From assembly GCA_002007465.1 (NCBI GenBank), contig LNAC01000036.1, positions 446,881 to 510,880 of the forward strand: a stretch of DNA of 64,000 bases, read 5' to 3'. Shown one piece after another: positions 32,750 to 44,292 of this stretch. The number at the start of each line of letters is the position of its first letter. Position 1 is the stretch's first letter. The translations under genes were made by a program, and so were the position numbers. The notes below the pieces were generated by a model that was not told the DNA's origin, searched no databases, and saw only the letters and a list, made by a program, of their open reading frames with translations. The DNA is from Ailurus styani (lineage: Eukaryota; Chordata; Mammalia; Carnivora; Ailuridae).

Positions 32750-32925
32750 TGCAGCCTGCAACCACACAGAAATTCTGATAGGCTTTCAGGCGAGGACTGG
32801 CATAATCCAATTTGTGTTTTTAGAAGCATCATTCCAGGGGAGGTGTGGAGACAGTTTGGAAGCTATCTTCATAGTTATTGCGAAAGACAAGGAAGGCGGG
32901 AAGTAGTGAAGTACTAAAGACGTGT
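32750..32925 (-). repeat. L2 LINE relic
   Basis: 'GACTGGCATAATCCAATTTGTG', 'TTTTAGAAGCATCATTCCAGG', 'GGTGTGGAGACAGTTTGGAAG' match the reversed L2 'GTTTTAGAAAGATCACTCTGGC' region. Confidence 0.55.
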
Positions 32926-33989
32926 GGAAGAGGCCTCTGCAGTACTAAGTAATGTTGGCAGGCCACGTCCACCTCGGTACAGATTTTTCCGAGTCGGATC
33001 CATGTATTCCCAATGCCTTATCCTAAGGGAACAAGCTAGAGAAAAGTAATTCCCCTTAAGTTGGATTTTTATTGTCAGGCTTTAACAACTCTGCATTTTC
33101 AGGTTAGTAGGCACAGAACACAGATGTCCCTTCCCTTGCAGACTCACAGGAAGTCGGCACAAAGCACGCTGGGATTGATACATCTGAAATAAATAATCAC
33201 TTTTATCCTCGGACTGATAATCAAGGAGCAGTGTTGCCTCATACATAAAGGAAAATTATGAAAACTACAAAGAGAAATTAAAGATGGCTCTAAAGCAGAT
33301 TAAAAATTAAGGACGAGCAAAATCAAATTCCTTTTGTGGCCCATCTTCCTCCACCTGCAGCTAGCTCTAAATAACACTGCTGAAGGAATCACATTAGTTT
33401 CTAATTTAAAGGGAATTCTTCTAGCAAAGTAATGACTAAACCTCCAATGACACCTGTCTCCAACAACCTTCTAATTTTTCCAAGTGAGTAGGAGGGGTTG
33501 CATCAGCCAATGTGCCCTGGCTTTTGCCTGGCGATTCAGAGAATTGCATGACCTTTGCTCTTGGAGAGGAAACTGCCATTTTTAAAAGCACATCTACAGA
33601 AAGAGCTTGCTCTTCAGAGTGCAATCATACCTGCCAGGTCACTGCTGTCATTCATCTCCAATAGCATTGATTTCTTGAAAGAAATGACAATAACCAAGCA
33701 AAATGGTTGAGAAGGTATTTTGCCGTAACATAATGTATCCAGCTGCAAACACAACCTCTATTCCTTGTTATTAGTGACTTACTTCCTGTCACTCTACCTG
33801 GATAAACTCAAGACCATAAATACCACAGTGTGACAGTTATTTATTTGGCTTTCATTTTGTTCAGACCTCTTTCAAAGAAACAAAACAGGATTTGTAAATA
33901 GCCATTATGCACAAACAAACAAACAACAACAAAACCTCCCTGGATCTGTAGTTTCTCTTCACTAAGTACCAATGTCTCAGGCAAAGGGC
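32926..33989. other. Repeat-poor block
   Basis: About 1 kb without recognisable repeats or genes. The 33170-33440 part has conserved-element-like texture (GAAATAAATAATCAC, TTTCTAATTTAAAGGG). CAAA/CAA-rich near 33912-33932. Confidence 0.35.
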
Positions 33990-34165
33990 AACTAGGTGAG
34001 CAATCTGCAGACATGCATTTGAATGGCGACTGTGAGCAGTGGGATTAGGGATGCCTTTTTGTATGCCTCAGTTTTCTGATCTGTAACAGTAGCATAATAA
34101 TTCCACCCAGAAGTAATAATGCTGTGAAGATGCAATATAAGGCAGTAAGTATAAACTACAAACAT
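33990..34165 (+). repeat. MIR relic
   Basis: 'TATGCCTCAGTTTTCTGATCTGTAACAGTAGCATAATAATTCCACCC' and 'AATGCTGTGAAGATGCAATATAAGGC' are MIR core to tail. Confidence 0.75.
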
Positions 34166-34259
34166 TTTTCTTGCATCCCAGAATTGAAACTATGGTAGCC
34201 GTACTTTCCATTAACTACATAATTGACACACAGTGGATTCTCATTACATCTGTGATAGA

Positions 34260-34600
34260 GGCCAGAGTGGGGAGTGTGGATTTCATGTAGGAGGCAATGA
34301 AGAGCTATCTTATCTCCTAAACATAGATATTTATGCCCAAATGCCCATGATTGGATCTAACTATAGCAGCAAAATCTGTCAGCTGGAGGCATGAAGGCCA
34401 GTCAAAGAGCTGTTGCAATAATCGAAATGAATGGAGTCAAGGACCTGGTTAAAGCAAAACAATTAGATATCAAAACAGGGATAGATTTAAGAGATTATTT
34501 GATAGAATTTGATAGATTGTTTCATAGAATTGATGGAGCTTGAACATTAGCTTCAGGGTATCATTGTGTCCTCAGTATTTCCCCTGGTCCCCAGTACATG
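34260..34600 (-). repeat. L2 LINE relic
   Basis: 'AGAGCTGTTGCAATAATCGAAATGAATG', 'TTTCATGTAGGAGGCAATGAAGAG' follow the reversed L2 ('CTATTGCAATAATCCAGGCGAGAGATG'). Confidence 0.5.
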
Positions 34601-35829
34601 GCACCAGGAGCTGAAATGAAAGCTCCAGTCAACAGATGTGTGGTCAGCTAAATGCTCCCGCTGGAGAACTTTCTGAGCAATTCCTTTCCGGTACGTGTGG
34701 ATTTCAGCAAGATGGCATTTCTGTCTGCATTTGCTACTTTTCTTGGAGGCAAAGTTTATAAAACCAGGAAGATCTGCCTTCAGATCAGGTGATCACTTAT
34801 TATCCAAGTTTTAATCATATTAGTTTTTTGGTTTTTTTTTTTTTAAAGACTGTAAATTTGATGTCAGTCGCAACAGATCTCAGCAAAGGAAGGAGGGGAG
34901 GAAAAGTCATACCATATGAGAAGCAATTCAGGGAGGATTTTCTAGAGATAAATATTTGTAATGTAATTATAGATCTGTCATCAACACCACTATAATTTCC
35001 TGTCAATCACCACACTGATGATAGGATCTTATCTTCCAAGGTATAACTCTCGTTCCCAGGATGAATCTTTGAAGTTGCACAAAACCCCCAATTAGAATAT
35101 TTTCCAGTGGGTTGAAAATTGATATCCCCATGCCTATGCCCACCAGTAGGGATCATCCAAAGGTCTTTAAACTTATTCCTGTGTGGGTGACGGTTAGCTG
35201 TAAACTGTCAGAAACAGATGTTGGTGTTTCCATCACATTCTGCCTTTTTCTGACATAACTCGCCTGAGTGATCAATTTGGGATAGAGGTGAGGAATTTCA
35301 GTTACAAGGTCCCATACAAGCAAAACTTTGAAAGGTTCATTTAAATGAGTTTTTAACATAAACATGCTGGAGTCTGGATTTAAACTCCAGTTCTTTCAAT
35401 TTTCTCAAACTAAACTCTCAAAACTCTGTAAACTCTCCCTGCTACTCATTATCTATCACCGGGACTACTTAGCAGGTTCCTAAATTATTCTTTTTTTCCC
35501 CCCTCTAATATGTACCAATCCATTTACTACTTTTTTCTGCCAGAATTCAAAAAGTTTTCATGACATTCATTTGTGTAAGAGGCTCATATAATACTTTACT
35601 GACCTCATGATTTTGTTTCAGCTATTCATCCTTTTAATGGGTAAAAAAAAATTATTAAGATACAGTGTCTGTCTTAAAGTTAGTAAAAGCTAGTAGTAAG
35701 ACTCCACATGTTGATGCATTTTTTTTTTCCTGGTCGTTTGTCTAAGTGTTATTATAGCTACCTGTCCCTATTGTTTTCAAAATCCTAAGGACAGAATGCC
35801 AGTTTCTATCTCTATAAGTCAAAAAAATG
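34601..35829. other. Unassigned non-coding stretch
   Basis: T-runs at 34833-34844, C-run near 35498. No gene or clear repeat recognised. Confidence 0.45.
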
Positions 35830-36085
35830 AGGTGATACATGAAGAGATCCCTGAGCTAGATCTTGAATAAATAGGAGTTTAAAATTCTGTTAATCAGGGA
35901 AACAAGAGCACAAACAAAGCACAGAGATTACAACTCATCAGCATGTTCAAGAAAGAGTAAATATTTTAATTAAGACCTGAAGGGTATCCTTTAAAGCCTG
36001 GTGTAGTAGGAAATTAGGTATGAACCACTTATCAGGGTCATATGTGAAAAGATCTTGCAAGCCAACCTAAAAGGTATGTAACCCT
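35830..36085 (-). repeat. L2 LINE relic
   Basis: 'GAGCTAGATCTTGAATAAATAGGAG', 'GAAACAAGAGCACAAACAAAGCACAGAG', 'GGGTATCCTTTAAAGCCTGGTG' follow reversed L2 ('GGCAGAGGGAACAGCATGAGCAAAGGCACAGAGG'). Confidence 0.6.
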
Positions 36086-37409
36086 AACGGGTACAATTCA
36101 AAGAGAAGTAAGAGGGCTGATGGCCTTATATGCATTGCATAAAACTCACTCTCACTACAGCATGGAGAATTCATAGAGAAATCAGAATGACTCAGGAGGT
36201 AATGGAAGTAGATATTCTTATCTATTTAGGCTGTGCAGTATCCAAAATTCCCTCCACTCTCATTTTAGAGCAATTCCCTGTCTGTGAATATTCCCAAGAT
36301 GCAGTACAACCCTTCCTGATCTAGAATCTGAAAAGGGGGGAAAAACCTTCCTCCTCCTTAACCACTGAAGTCAGAGCTCAAATTTAACATTGGCGAAATC
36401 CCTTAGCCAATGGGATGCTCCCACCTGGACTCAGAATCTGAAATGAGCAAGGCACATAGTGTTAAAGGAGCAATTAAGATCCATTCTCAACTAATGGAGA
36501 ATCACGGAAGCAGTGTGGTGGGAATATACTGTTGGTGGTGGTGCCTGCAGCTCTAGAGTACTTTTGGAAGATCACTGTTTTGCCCTCTAACTTACCCAGG
36601 CATCTTAACAGTTTGGAGCAACAGACACCATTTGTCTAAATTCTTTTTTTTTTCTTAATGTGGACAATATTGCTGTTGCTTGCACCCATGAGCCAGAAGC
36701 AATGAGAGTCCACTGCAAACAGTGGCAATATAAAACAAGGGGCATATTTGTAGCATAGTTTCAAAGTAAAATAGACCAGATGGCATAGTTACCTGTGCGC
36801 ATTATAAGCATGACATACCATACTATATCATTCTGAAAACTGCATGTAGCTTTATTAATCCTTGTTCCTTCTCATTCTTATACACTGAGTAGCCCCATGT
36901 TTAAAGGCTGCCATTTTACCCAATGGATATTGCTTCTTCATGGTGCTCCATGTGCTTTTCCTCAACACAGGTTCTGGTTAGCTACATCTGTTTCCTGGTA
37001 ATAAGAGCAGTGAGTGGTTGGCTCTCCATGAAATGCTAAGAACTATGTGAACATATGTGAATGTACAATTGGCTAGCTAGATTTCACTGGAGAACAGAGG
37101 GCAAGCATGTGGCAAAGAAATCTTGGAGACTGGTTAACTGTGCCCTGCAATGTTTATGCTGGAGAATACTGAAGGAAGGATAAGTAAGTGAACAGATAGA
37201 AAAACCAACTGCACTGAGTTGTGACTACTCAGAACTTTAATGCTGCCAGACCACTGGAGAGCCATTCTGGAACTTTGCCTGGCCTGTGCAGTGGAGCACT
37301 TTGCTTGCCCCTGTCCCCCCCAACTCCCCACCCCTATCCATCCACTCTGCCTCCCCAACCATTGCAAACTAATTCAATTAGTCCTTGCGGGTTTCATGGG
37401 CAGATTCTT
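36086..37409. other. Unassigned non-coding stretch
   Basis: No gene or repeat recognised over 1.3 kb. C-rich at 37311-37360. Small frames at 37134-37469 mostly read C-rich DNA and part of the next SINE. Confidence 0.45.
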
Positions 37410-37611
37410 TTTTTTTTTTTAAAGATTTTATTTATTTATTTGACACAGAGAGGGAGAGATCACAAGTAGGCAGAGAGGCAGGCAGAGAGAGAGGAGGAAG
37501 CAGGCTCCCCGCTGAGCAGGGAACCCCGATGCGGGCCTCGATCCCAGGACCCTGAGAACATGACCTGAGCTGAAGGCAGAGGCTTTAACCCACTGAGCCA
37601 CGCAGGCACCC
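37410..37611 (-). mobile_element. CAN-SINE, mustelid-type, with perfect target-site duplication
   Basis: Intact copy: T-run, AAAGATTTTATTTATTTATTTGACACAGAGAG, AAGTAGGCAGAGAGGCAGG, GATGCGGGCCTCGATCCC, head ending GAGCCACGCAGGCACCC. The 16-bp repeat TCATGGGCAGATTCTT at 37394-37409 and 37612-37627 is exact, so this is a young insertion. Confidence 0.96.
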
Positions 37612-37914
37612 TCATGGGCAGATTCTTAAACATCTTATCTATTCTCCAGGCATTGGTGATTTGGGGAGGAGACAAAGAAACCTTTTAGAATAAGAGCTAA
37701 GGATGTGATTTTATTTCCAAAGGCTTTGCAGAAACCTAAAAAAAGGCTCAGACCTTTGCAACTGTGCACAAAGCAGACAGAGCATGAGTGAGCAATAGTC
37801 TAGCCTGTTCTTGGCCCTACTAAGTAGCACATTGGCACAAGCCAGAACTATAGGGAATATGTTATAAATATTGCTGATCTCCCCTCTCATCTTCAACAGT
37901 GTCCTTTGCATTTG
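37612..37914. other. Unassigned non-coding stretch
   Basis: Begins with the SINE's right target-site copy; nothing else recognised. Confidence 0.5.
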
Positions 37915-38060
37915 TTAACACTAAGTTCCAAGAATTATGCTAAGCCCTTTATATGCATTATCTTGTAGAATCATTAAACTATTCCCAGGGGTTGATATTA
38001 TTGTATCCATTTCATCCATAAGTAAATTGAAGCCAAGTTTAACTCCATAGCTTATCTTTT
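37915..38060 (-). repeat. MIR relic
   Basis: 'GAATTATGCTAAGCCCTTTATATGCATTATC', 'GTATCCATTTCATCCATAAGTAAATTGAAGCC' are the reversed MIR tail and core. Confidence 0.65.
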
Positions 38061-39237
38061 TTTTTTTCTGATTTTATGACAGGGTCATCTAAGGGAACAG
38101 ATTATTAAATTGTCCTAGGAAGATTCAACTCATTACTTCTGAGAGTATTGAAGACAGAAAACCAAAAACCAAGTTTCTCTTTCACTTTCATGATTTTTTC
38201 AATCATACACTTGCAGAGAAGTGAAAAGACAGAAAACTATCATTGTCTGAAGAGAATATCCTAATATAGACTCTAGAGTCTTTTCTCCAGCCAATATTCT
38301 CAGGCAAAATCATGAGCAAACAACATATCATTTTAGAGATTTGTGATATCTTGAACAGAGTTTACTACAATGGATACAATCTTCCTTCAAAATAAAAACA
38401 ACTTGAAATTGACCTCAAAACTCATTTAGTCTTGCAGGCCTAATGACTTCGGCTTAACATATGTTATCGGATTCCCAGGAAATGGTTCACATCTTCTACA
38501 CTCTATCTGTGAGAACAAGAAGATGAGGATCCTGAAGGAGGAAGGCTAATGTTAGGGATTCAGAATGGAGCTCGAATCATGTTAGTCTAACATTATTAAA
38601 ATCACTATTCTTAAACAGAATAAACGTATTAGCCTGCATGCTCATGAAGATATAATAAATAGCTCCAGAATGCTTTGTAAAGCACATCTACAGAAGTAAT
38701 GTACTCTGTAATGGTGATGGAGCTCATCGCCATCAGTCATGTGGCATGTTCATGAAGGACATCCAAATTTTAATTAGCTTATGTTAAACGGCTTTAGTAT
38801 CAATTTAGGCGAAATGTGACACTTGGTAAAATTGTTTGGATGGCCGCTAGGAATAATAACTCATAGAGGAGAATCACCCAGAGAATACTATTTCATCAAA
38901 GGACACTGATTCCGATAGAAATCAGGAAAACATCTGGAAATAGGACAGGGAAAAAATAAAAAAAGAAATCATTTGCAAATAAAGAGGTAACAATTTGCTG
39001 TCCCTTCAGTGTGAGCAAATTAAAGGCATCAATCTCCCATGTGAAAGAAAATAATTACCACTCTAAATAATCTCACACATACCAGACACACGTATATTCA
39101 TCATATTTGCAATAAATGCAATAAAGACATACTACACTGTGAGTTCTGCAAGAATAAGTACTATATTATATTCATATTTCTATTAATCATGATGGTTTGG
39201 ACAATAATATGCTCCCCACTGAGGATATCACATGTGC
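38061..39237. other. Repeat-poor block, possible conserved element
   Basis: 1.2 kb with no recognisable repeat. The part at about 38640-39060 has enhancer-like features: TTTTAATTAGC at 38770, CATTTGCAAATAAAG at 38971 (an octamer-like ATTTGCAA), and GTGAGCAAATTAAAGGC. No coding frame. Confidence 0.4.
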
Positions 39238-39425
39238 AAAAAGCCTAGGTTTTGCATCCAGAGGGGGCAAAACTCAAATTGTGGTTCTACCACTAGTTAC
39301 TAGAAGTATGGGTTTTGGGCAAGTTACTTCACTCCTCTGGTCTTAATTCATAAAAGTCTCACAGTTGTTGGAAATTATCAAGAAGAAGAAAGTGAATGGC
39401 ATTGTCTCTGCTTTAATAAGGTTTG
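39238..39425 (+). repeat. MIR relic
   Basis: 'AGGTTTTGCATCCAGAGG', 'GTGGTTCTACCACTAGTTACTAGAAGTATGGGTTTTGGGCAAGTTACTTCACTCC' is clearly MIR head and core. Confidence 0.85.
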
Positions 39426-39539
39426 TGTAAATTAAAACAGTATATGGAAAATAACTATGCTTAAATAAGATAAAAAAATGTACACATGAGAGTGCATCGT
39501 GTTCTCAGTGTGCCCAGTCTGTTTTTACTATGTACAGAT

Positions 39540-39665
39540 TGTGCGAATAGTGCAACTCCGATTATTTCTTTACAGGCTGATTTTCTCCATCTGGAAAATG
39601 AGATAATAATACTATTGATCTAATTTTGAGTGTGTTTGTGGAGTGACTGATGTATATGCCATATT
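39540..39665 (+). repeat. MIR core relic
   Basis: 'TGATTTTCTCCATCTGGAAAATGAGATAATAATACTATTG' is the MIR 'CTCATCTGTAAAATGGGGATAATAATAG' block. Confidence 0.65.
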
Positions 39666-40111
39666 TATTCAAAATTGGGAAATTCCATAGTAACCCCAAG
39701 TTCAAGGAGTATTTTAAACTTGCCTGTAGGCAAGTTCTTGGGTGGGGAATCTACCTCTTGAATGTAGCAGATGCTTAATAAATAGATCAGATGCTCGGGG
39801 GCAAAAAAGATAAAAAAGATGAAAAGATTCTGTGGCTGTCTTGAAAAGCTGAGAATTACTAGATCTAGCATATCATAGTACAACAATTACCAAAATAGTT
39901 CATGACCAAAGTGCTATGGAGGCACACAGCAAAGGACTTTGAAGTGGGTTCAATTAAAGATTAGGTATTTTCAAGGGAGGGAATAACACTCAGAAATTGT
40001 TCTTTAGCAGAGAACATTCTGGTATTCTCGTGAGACTGCAAAACTGGGTTTGACTGGGTAGGTGGATGTGAGCAGTACTAAGTCTGAAAATTAGATGGAG
40101 CAGGCTTGAAA
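39666..40111. other. Unassigned non-coding stretch
   Basis: Contains 'GTAGCAGATGCTTAATAAATAG', a possible MIR/L2 tail scrap (39765). Nothing else. Confidence 0.45.
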
Positions 40112-40604
40112 ATAGTAATTTTTAATTGTGGTAAAACATTTAACATTTGATCTAGCCTCTCACATTTTTAAGTGAGCCGTACAATATTATTAACTATAGG
40201 CATAATGTGGTAGAGCAGATCTCTAGGATTTATTTATCTTGTAGAACCGAAAAATTTATACCCATGGCACAATGTCTCTCCACTTGTCAATCATGCCCCA
40301 ATCCCTGGCAACCCCCATTCTACTCTTTGCTTCTGTTAGTTTGACTACTTCAGGTATCTCATATAAGTGGAATCATGTAGTATTTGTCCTTCTGGGACTG
40401 GCTTATTGCACTTAGCATACAGTCCCCAAGGTTCACCCAAGCAACTGCATATGACAGGATTTCTTGCTTTTCAAGGCTGAATACTGAATAATATTCAATT
40501 GTATGTACATAACATAATATTCGATTGTATGAACATAACATTTTTTTTATTCATTCATCGGTTGAAGACATTTAGGTTGTTTCCATATCTTGTCCATAGT
40601 GAAT
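40112..40604 (-). mobile_element. Old L1 3' UTR, minus orientation
   Basis: 'TTTAATTGTGGTAAAAC', 'CCCAATCCCTGGCAACCCCCATTCTACTC', 'CATATAAGTGGAATCATGTAGTATTTGTCC', 'CTGGCTTATTGCACTTAGCATA', 'AAGGCTGAATACTGAATAATATTC' follow the reversed old L1 3' end. A local tandem duplication (40490-40541) lies inside. Confidence 0.85.
40490..40541. repeat. 26-bp tandem duplication inside L1
   Basis: AATATTC(A/G)ATTGTATG(T/A)ACATAACAT occurs at 40490-40515 and 40516-40541, with two mismatches between copies. Confidence 0.9.
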
Positions 40605-40662
40605 AGAATGTAAAATGGTTTAGGCACTGTGGAGAATAGAATGGAGGGTCCTCAAAAAATTA
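40605..40662 (+). mobile_element. Inverted 5' part of the neighbouring L1
   Basis: 'AATGTAAAATGGTTTAGGCACTGTGGAGAATAGAATGGAGGGTCC' is L1 ORF2 3' region in plus orientation, directly abutting the minus-oriented L1. This head-to-head junction is what twin priming produces. Confidence 0.75.
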
Positions 40663-40677
40663 GAAATGAAAAGCATT

Positions 40678-40866
40678 AGTTTCTTATTGTTGTTAAAGAT
40701 TGTATTTATTAATTTGAGATAAAGAGTGAGCGAGAGAGAAAACATGAACAGGGGCAGAGGGAGAGGGAGAAGCAGGGAGCCTGAAGCGGTGCTCGATCTC
40801 AGGACCCTGAGATCACAACCTGAGCTGAAGGCAGACGCTTAACCGAGTGAGCCACCCAGGTGCCCC
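40678..40866 (-). mobile_element. CAN-SINE, caniform type, with target-site duplication
   Basis: 'AAAGATTGTATTTATTAATTTGAGAT', 'CAGGGGCAGAGGGAGAGGGAGAAGCAGGG', head 'GAGTGAGCCACCCAGGTGCCCC'. Repeats GAAATGAAAAGCATT (40663-40677) and GAAATGAAGGGCATT (40867-40881) match at 13 of 15. It inserted at the end of the L1. Confidence 0.93.
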
Positions 40867-40931
40867 GAAATGAAGGGCATTGTTAAGGAGCTTTTTGTTC
40901 TTTTGTTCTCTGTGGCTTCTTTACCTGTTGG

Positions 40932-41060
40932 GTAAGAGCAAGAGAAAAAGAGAGCAAGCAAAAGATAACAAGAGATAGGGAAAACAATGACAGAAAGAAT
41001 GAGAGGGAAAGAGAGAATGGCAGGGATAGGGACAAGGAGAGAGGGCAGAGAATGAATGAA
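40932..41060 (+). repeat. Purine-rich low-complexity tract
   Basis: About 130 bp almost free of pyrimidines on the plus strand (AGAG/GAAA/GGGA mixtures); it does not belong to the SINE next to it. Confidence 0.8.
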
Positions 41061-41094
41061 TAATACCTAATTCACATTTGGATCATCACTGCAT

Positions 41095-41250
41095 AAGCAC
41101 ATCAGGTCCCTGAGTCTAAGTGGCAGCTGAACTTCTTATTAGCCATGGGAACATGGACAGGTCTCACGTTCTCTGTACTTTAGTTTACCTACCCTTAATG
41201 AGGGTGTAACAATTGTAGTTTTATGTCCTCTTTGGATGGTCACATGAGAT
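41095..41250 (+). repeat. MIR relic
   Basis: 'TTATTAGCCATGGGAACATGGACAGGTCTCACGTTCTCTGTACTTTAGTTTACCTACCC' follows the MIR core; the head 'TGAGTCTAAGTGGCAGCTG' is diverged. Confidence 0.65.
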
Positions 41251-41720
41251 AAAGCTGGTCCATTATTTCCGTGATGCTTTAGTCTTTACGAGGTCTTTTC
41301 TCAGATGCTATTATTATTCTACACCTGCTTGGGCATATTTTGTAATGGTAGAAACCAGCCAAAGTATCTATCAAAGGTTTCCTTTTGCCTGCATGAGGAG
41401 TTAAAATATGACCACTGAGATTGCCTGCTGAGACAATCAAAGCGAATATTTACTTAGGCTAGTAACGATCAGTGTCTTCTGAGTAATATGGAAATTGAGT
41501 TCAACACTCAGAATAAAGCTGAGGCTCTGAAACTAAGCAAAACAGTATTAGCTAATGTACTCCCCCACATAATTGCTTGTCTTCTGCTGCAATTTTCACA
41601 ATGCAGGGATCATTTATGTGCACTTACACATTTTACTGTTGACTGCATGGCTGTACAACACATCAGGGGAAAAGGAAGCCACAGTAATAAGAATTCATCA
41701 AACATCCACAACTGCTCCTT
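41251..41720. other. Unassigned non-coding stretch
   Basis: No repeat or gene recognised. It ends directly at an A-rich tract, so a decayed retrocopy is possible, but the 97-codon frame 41488-41781 has no family resemblance. Confidence 0.45.
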
Positions 41721-41773
41721 AAAAAAAAAAAAAAAAGAAAGGAAAAGAAAAGGAAAAAAAAAAAGAAAAAAAA
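41721..41773 (+). repeat. A-rich tract
   Basis: A-run of 16 followed by AAAG/AAAAG units over 53 bp. Confidence 0.95.
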
Positions 41774-41849
41774 GCCTCTAAGGAGAGTCTTAACACCAAA
41801 CCCATTTATGAGCTGTCAGAAACTATCAAAGACAAAGCCTGGAAACTGC

Positions 41850-41935
41850 AATTGGGGCTGAGTTCAGCTCTTGCCTCAACTGCCAACTATTCAGGGCTCC
41901 TAAGCAAATTACTTCATAAAATGTCAAGGGGGAAG
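41850..41935 (+). repeat. Possible MIR relic
   Basis: 'GGGGCTGAGTTCAGCTCTTGCCTCAACTGCCAACTATTCAGGGCTCCTAAGCAAATTACTTC' loosely follows MIR head to core. Confidence 0.45.
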
Positions 41936-43084
41936 AAAAGAGCAAGGAGAAACGTGTTACACTCACTGTTGCATGCAGGAGTTAAGGAACTCCTCTTTAA
42001 GAGGTCATTGCCTCTTACTGTGAAACAGGGAGCCCTAATCCATAGAAGATAAACTTGGTAGATTTGCTTCAAACCTGTGTTTGGGGAACACAATCCTTCA
42101 TAAGGTCCCCAAACCAGGGCATTATGCTTATTATCTGAAAAAAAAAGTGTAAATTAAAAGAAAATCATTTTTGATGTCAGGCAATCCTCAGCAATAAAAC
42201 TAATTTAAAAATATTTTGTCTTGACACATGGCAGCAAGCCATGAAGTACTGTGACCCCTGAAAGAAAGAAAACAAATGAGGTGATCCCTAAGATTGTCCC
42301 TGTTTAATGCCTAGAGACAGTTTGTAGACTGTGGTGCAGTACAAGGAAACTCAAAGCCCAGAAGATTCTGTGACTTGAGGAGATACAACTGAGAGACTTA
42401 GCAGGCCAAGACAGGTAGGGTGTGCCCAGAACAGACTATTAGAGAGAAGAGCTCACAAAGACTGAGAACGCCAGAGGTCACAGAGGGTGCCCCTCAAGAA
42501 TTTAGCAGGAACTGATCAGAACACCTGTGGGGATTCTACTCAAACCAAAGGAAAGTATCTGACAAGACCAGAAGAAATGTCATGCAGTAGACGCAGAGTC
42601 AGGAATAGTGCCTACTGCAAAACCAAAAAATAATCTTCCAATTTACTGGCTATTGGTAGAGAAGCCATGCTTCAGTCACTGGGGGTGGGGGAGATTTTTC
42701 TTTAGTTTCAGCAAACGTAGGAGGAAAATGTATGCGTACATACTAACCCAGGTATATACTCTGATCCCTGAACATCTCTATACAGAACGATTAAAACGTG
42801 TAGGAAGCTAAAAATGAGCCCATAGACTTTCTAACCTCTAATTCATCAAACAAGGTCATTCTAGCCTTTCCCCTGGCTTGTCTGTAACCTCCCACTCCAA
42901 CAGTGAGAAATCCAGCTGGCACCATGTCACAGCTAATCGTTCTATTCCACTAGATGGGCAATGGTTTCAGAACTGTCAATTGTACCTCCGTGCGGGAAAA
43001 ATTATCCACTACAGTTACAGTCCTGGTGCAGAGTTCCTAGAACCATGAGTTTCACAGACTTTATTCATTTCCAAAATTACTTAG
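41936..43084. other. Repeat-like stretch, family unresolved
   Basis: Texture suggests an old LINE 5' region or other transposon (GGCAGCAAGCCATGAAGTAC; GCCCAGAAGATTCTGTGAC). A block at 42815-43010 also reads like a known interspersed repeat, but I cannot name it. No gene. Confidence 0.3.
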
Positions 43085-43432
43085 GTCAGCACCTTTCCCC
43101 ACACCCACTTCCGTGAGATTGTTTTATACATTGTGATACAGTTAGAATCAGTTGTAATAGTCTGCATTTCATCCTGGGATTGCCTGTATCCTAAATGATT
43201 TTTTTTTAATTTGCTTTCACTAAGGGTTAATTTTTATGCTGTAAATGTCTATGAGTTTTGACAAATGTACAGCATCTTACAACCACCATTACAGTATCAA
43301 CGGAATAGTTTCCCTGCACTAAAAACGGACACCTTTATAATATCATGATGCCTTTTCTTTAATCCCTAATAGCTTTCCTTGTTCTGAAGTCTGCTTTGCC
43401 TGAGGTTAATACAGCTACTTGAACTTTTTTAA

Positions 43433-43545
43433 AGCACAGGGTGATGTCCGGAAGTGTTGAATTACTATATTATACACCTGAAACTAAAACAACACTGCAT
43501 GTTAACTACCCGGAACTAAGATTAAAACTTAAAAGAAAAAGAAAA
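43433..43545 (+). mobile_element. L1 tail nested in older L1
   Basis: 'GCACAGGGTGATG', 'GTGTTGAATTACTATATTATACACCTGAAAC', 'AACACTGCATGTTAACTACCC' then A-rich end: a plus-oriented L1 3' end interrupting the minus-oriented L1 sequence. Confidence 0.8.
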
Positions 43546-44102
43546 TTCATGTTATGTTAATATGGTATATGTTAATAGTTTTCTGCACCTTTGACCAATC
43601 TTAGTTGTTGTCTTTAAAGTGCATGTTTCATAGACCACATAGGTTTGGGACATTAAAAAAAAACTTATTCTGACAAGCTCTGACTTTGAGTTCAAACACG
43701 TGGACTGGTCGCATTTAAAGTGATTGTCACTATAGCGGAATCAGTATCTACCACATTTGTAACTAGTGTTTCCTAAATGTGTTACTTCTTTTTCTCCTTT
43801 TTGTTCTTTCTTTTTTTTTTTTGCTTTGAGAATCTTATATAACTCCATTATATCTCCTTTTTAGCAAATCAATTATACCTCTTTTTCAACACTTTTAGTG
43901 ATTTCAATAGTTACAAGATACATTTTTAACTAATCTGACTTCAAATGACACCACACTAACAGAGCTTTCTTGTTTCTCCTGACAGTCCACTGATCTCTCC
44001 ACCATTTAACTTAGGCAGGTACCATAATTCCCTCAAACATCGTTACTCCCATCTTTAAGCAACGCTATTTTAGATCTATTAAGAAGAGAAAAAAGTGTAT
44101 TT

Positions 44103-44292
44103 TTAAAAAGACTTTATTTGAGAGCGAGTGAGAGAGAGAGCAAGAGAGAGCACGGATGGTGGAGGGGGACAGAGGGCGAGGGAGAAGCACACACGGAGCA
44201 GGGAGCCTGATGTGGGGCTTGATCCCAGGACCCCGGGATCATAACCTGAGCTGAAGGAGGACACTTAACTGAGTGAGCCACTCAGGTGTCCC
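44103..44292 (-). mobile_element. CAN-SINE, caniform type
   Basis: 'AAAAAGACTTTATTTGAGAGCGAG', 'GGGGGACAGAGGGCGAGGGAGAAGC', 'GAGTGAGCCACTCAGGTGTCCC'. Diverged; no firm target duplication. Confidence 0.9.

Noticed and set aside
41488..41781. Retrocopied gene ending in the A-rich tract at 41721
   Set aside because: The frame upstream resembles no protein and no target duplication is seen; the A-rich tract alone is not enough.
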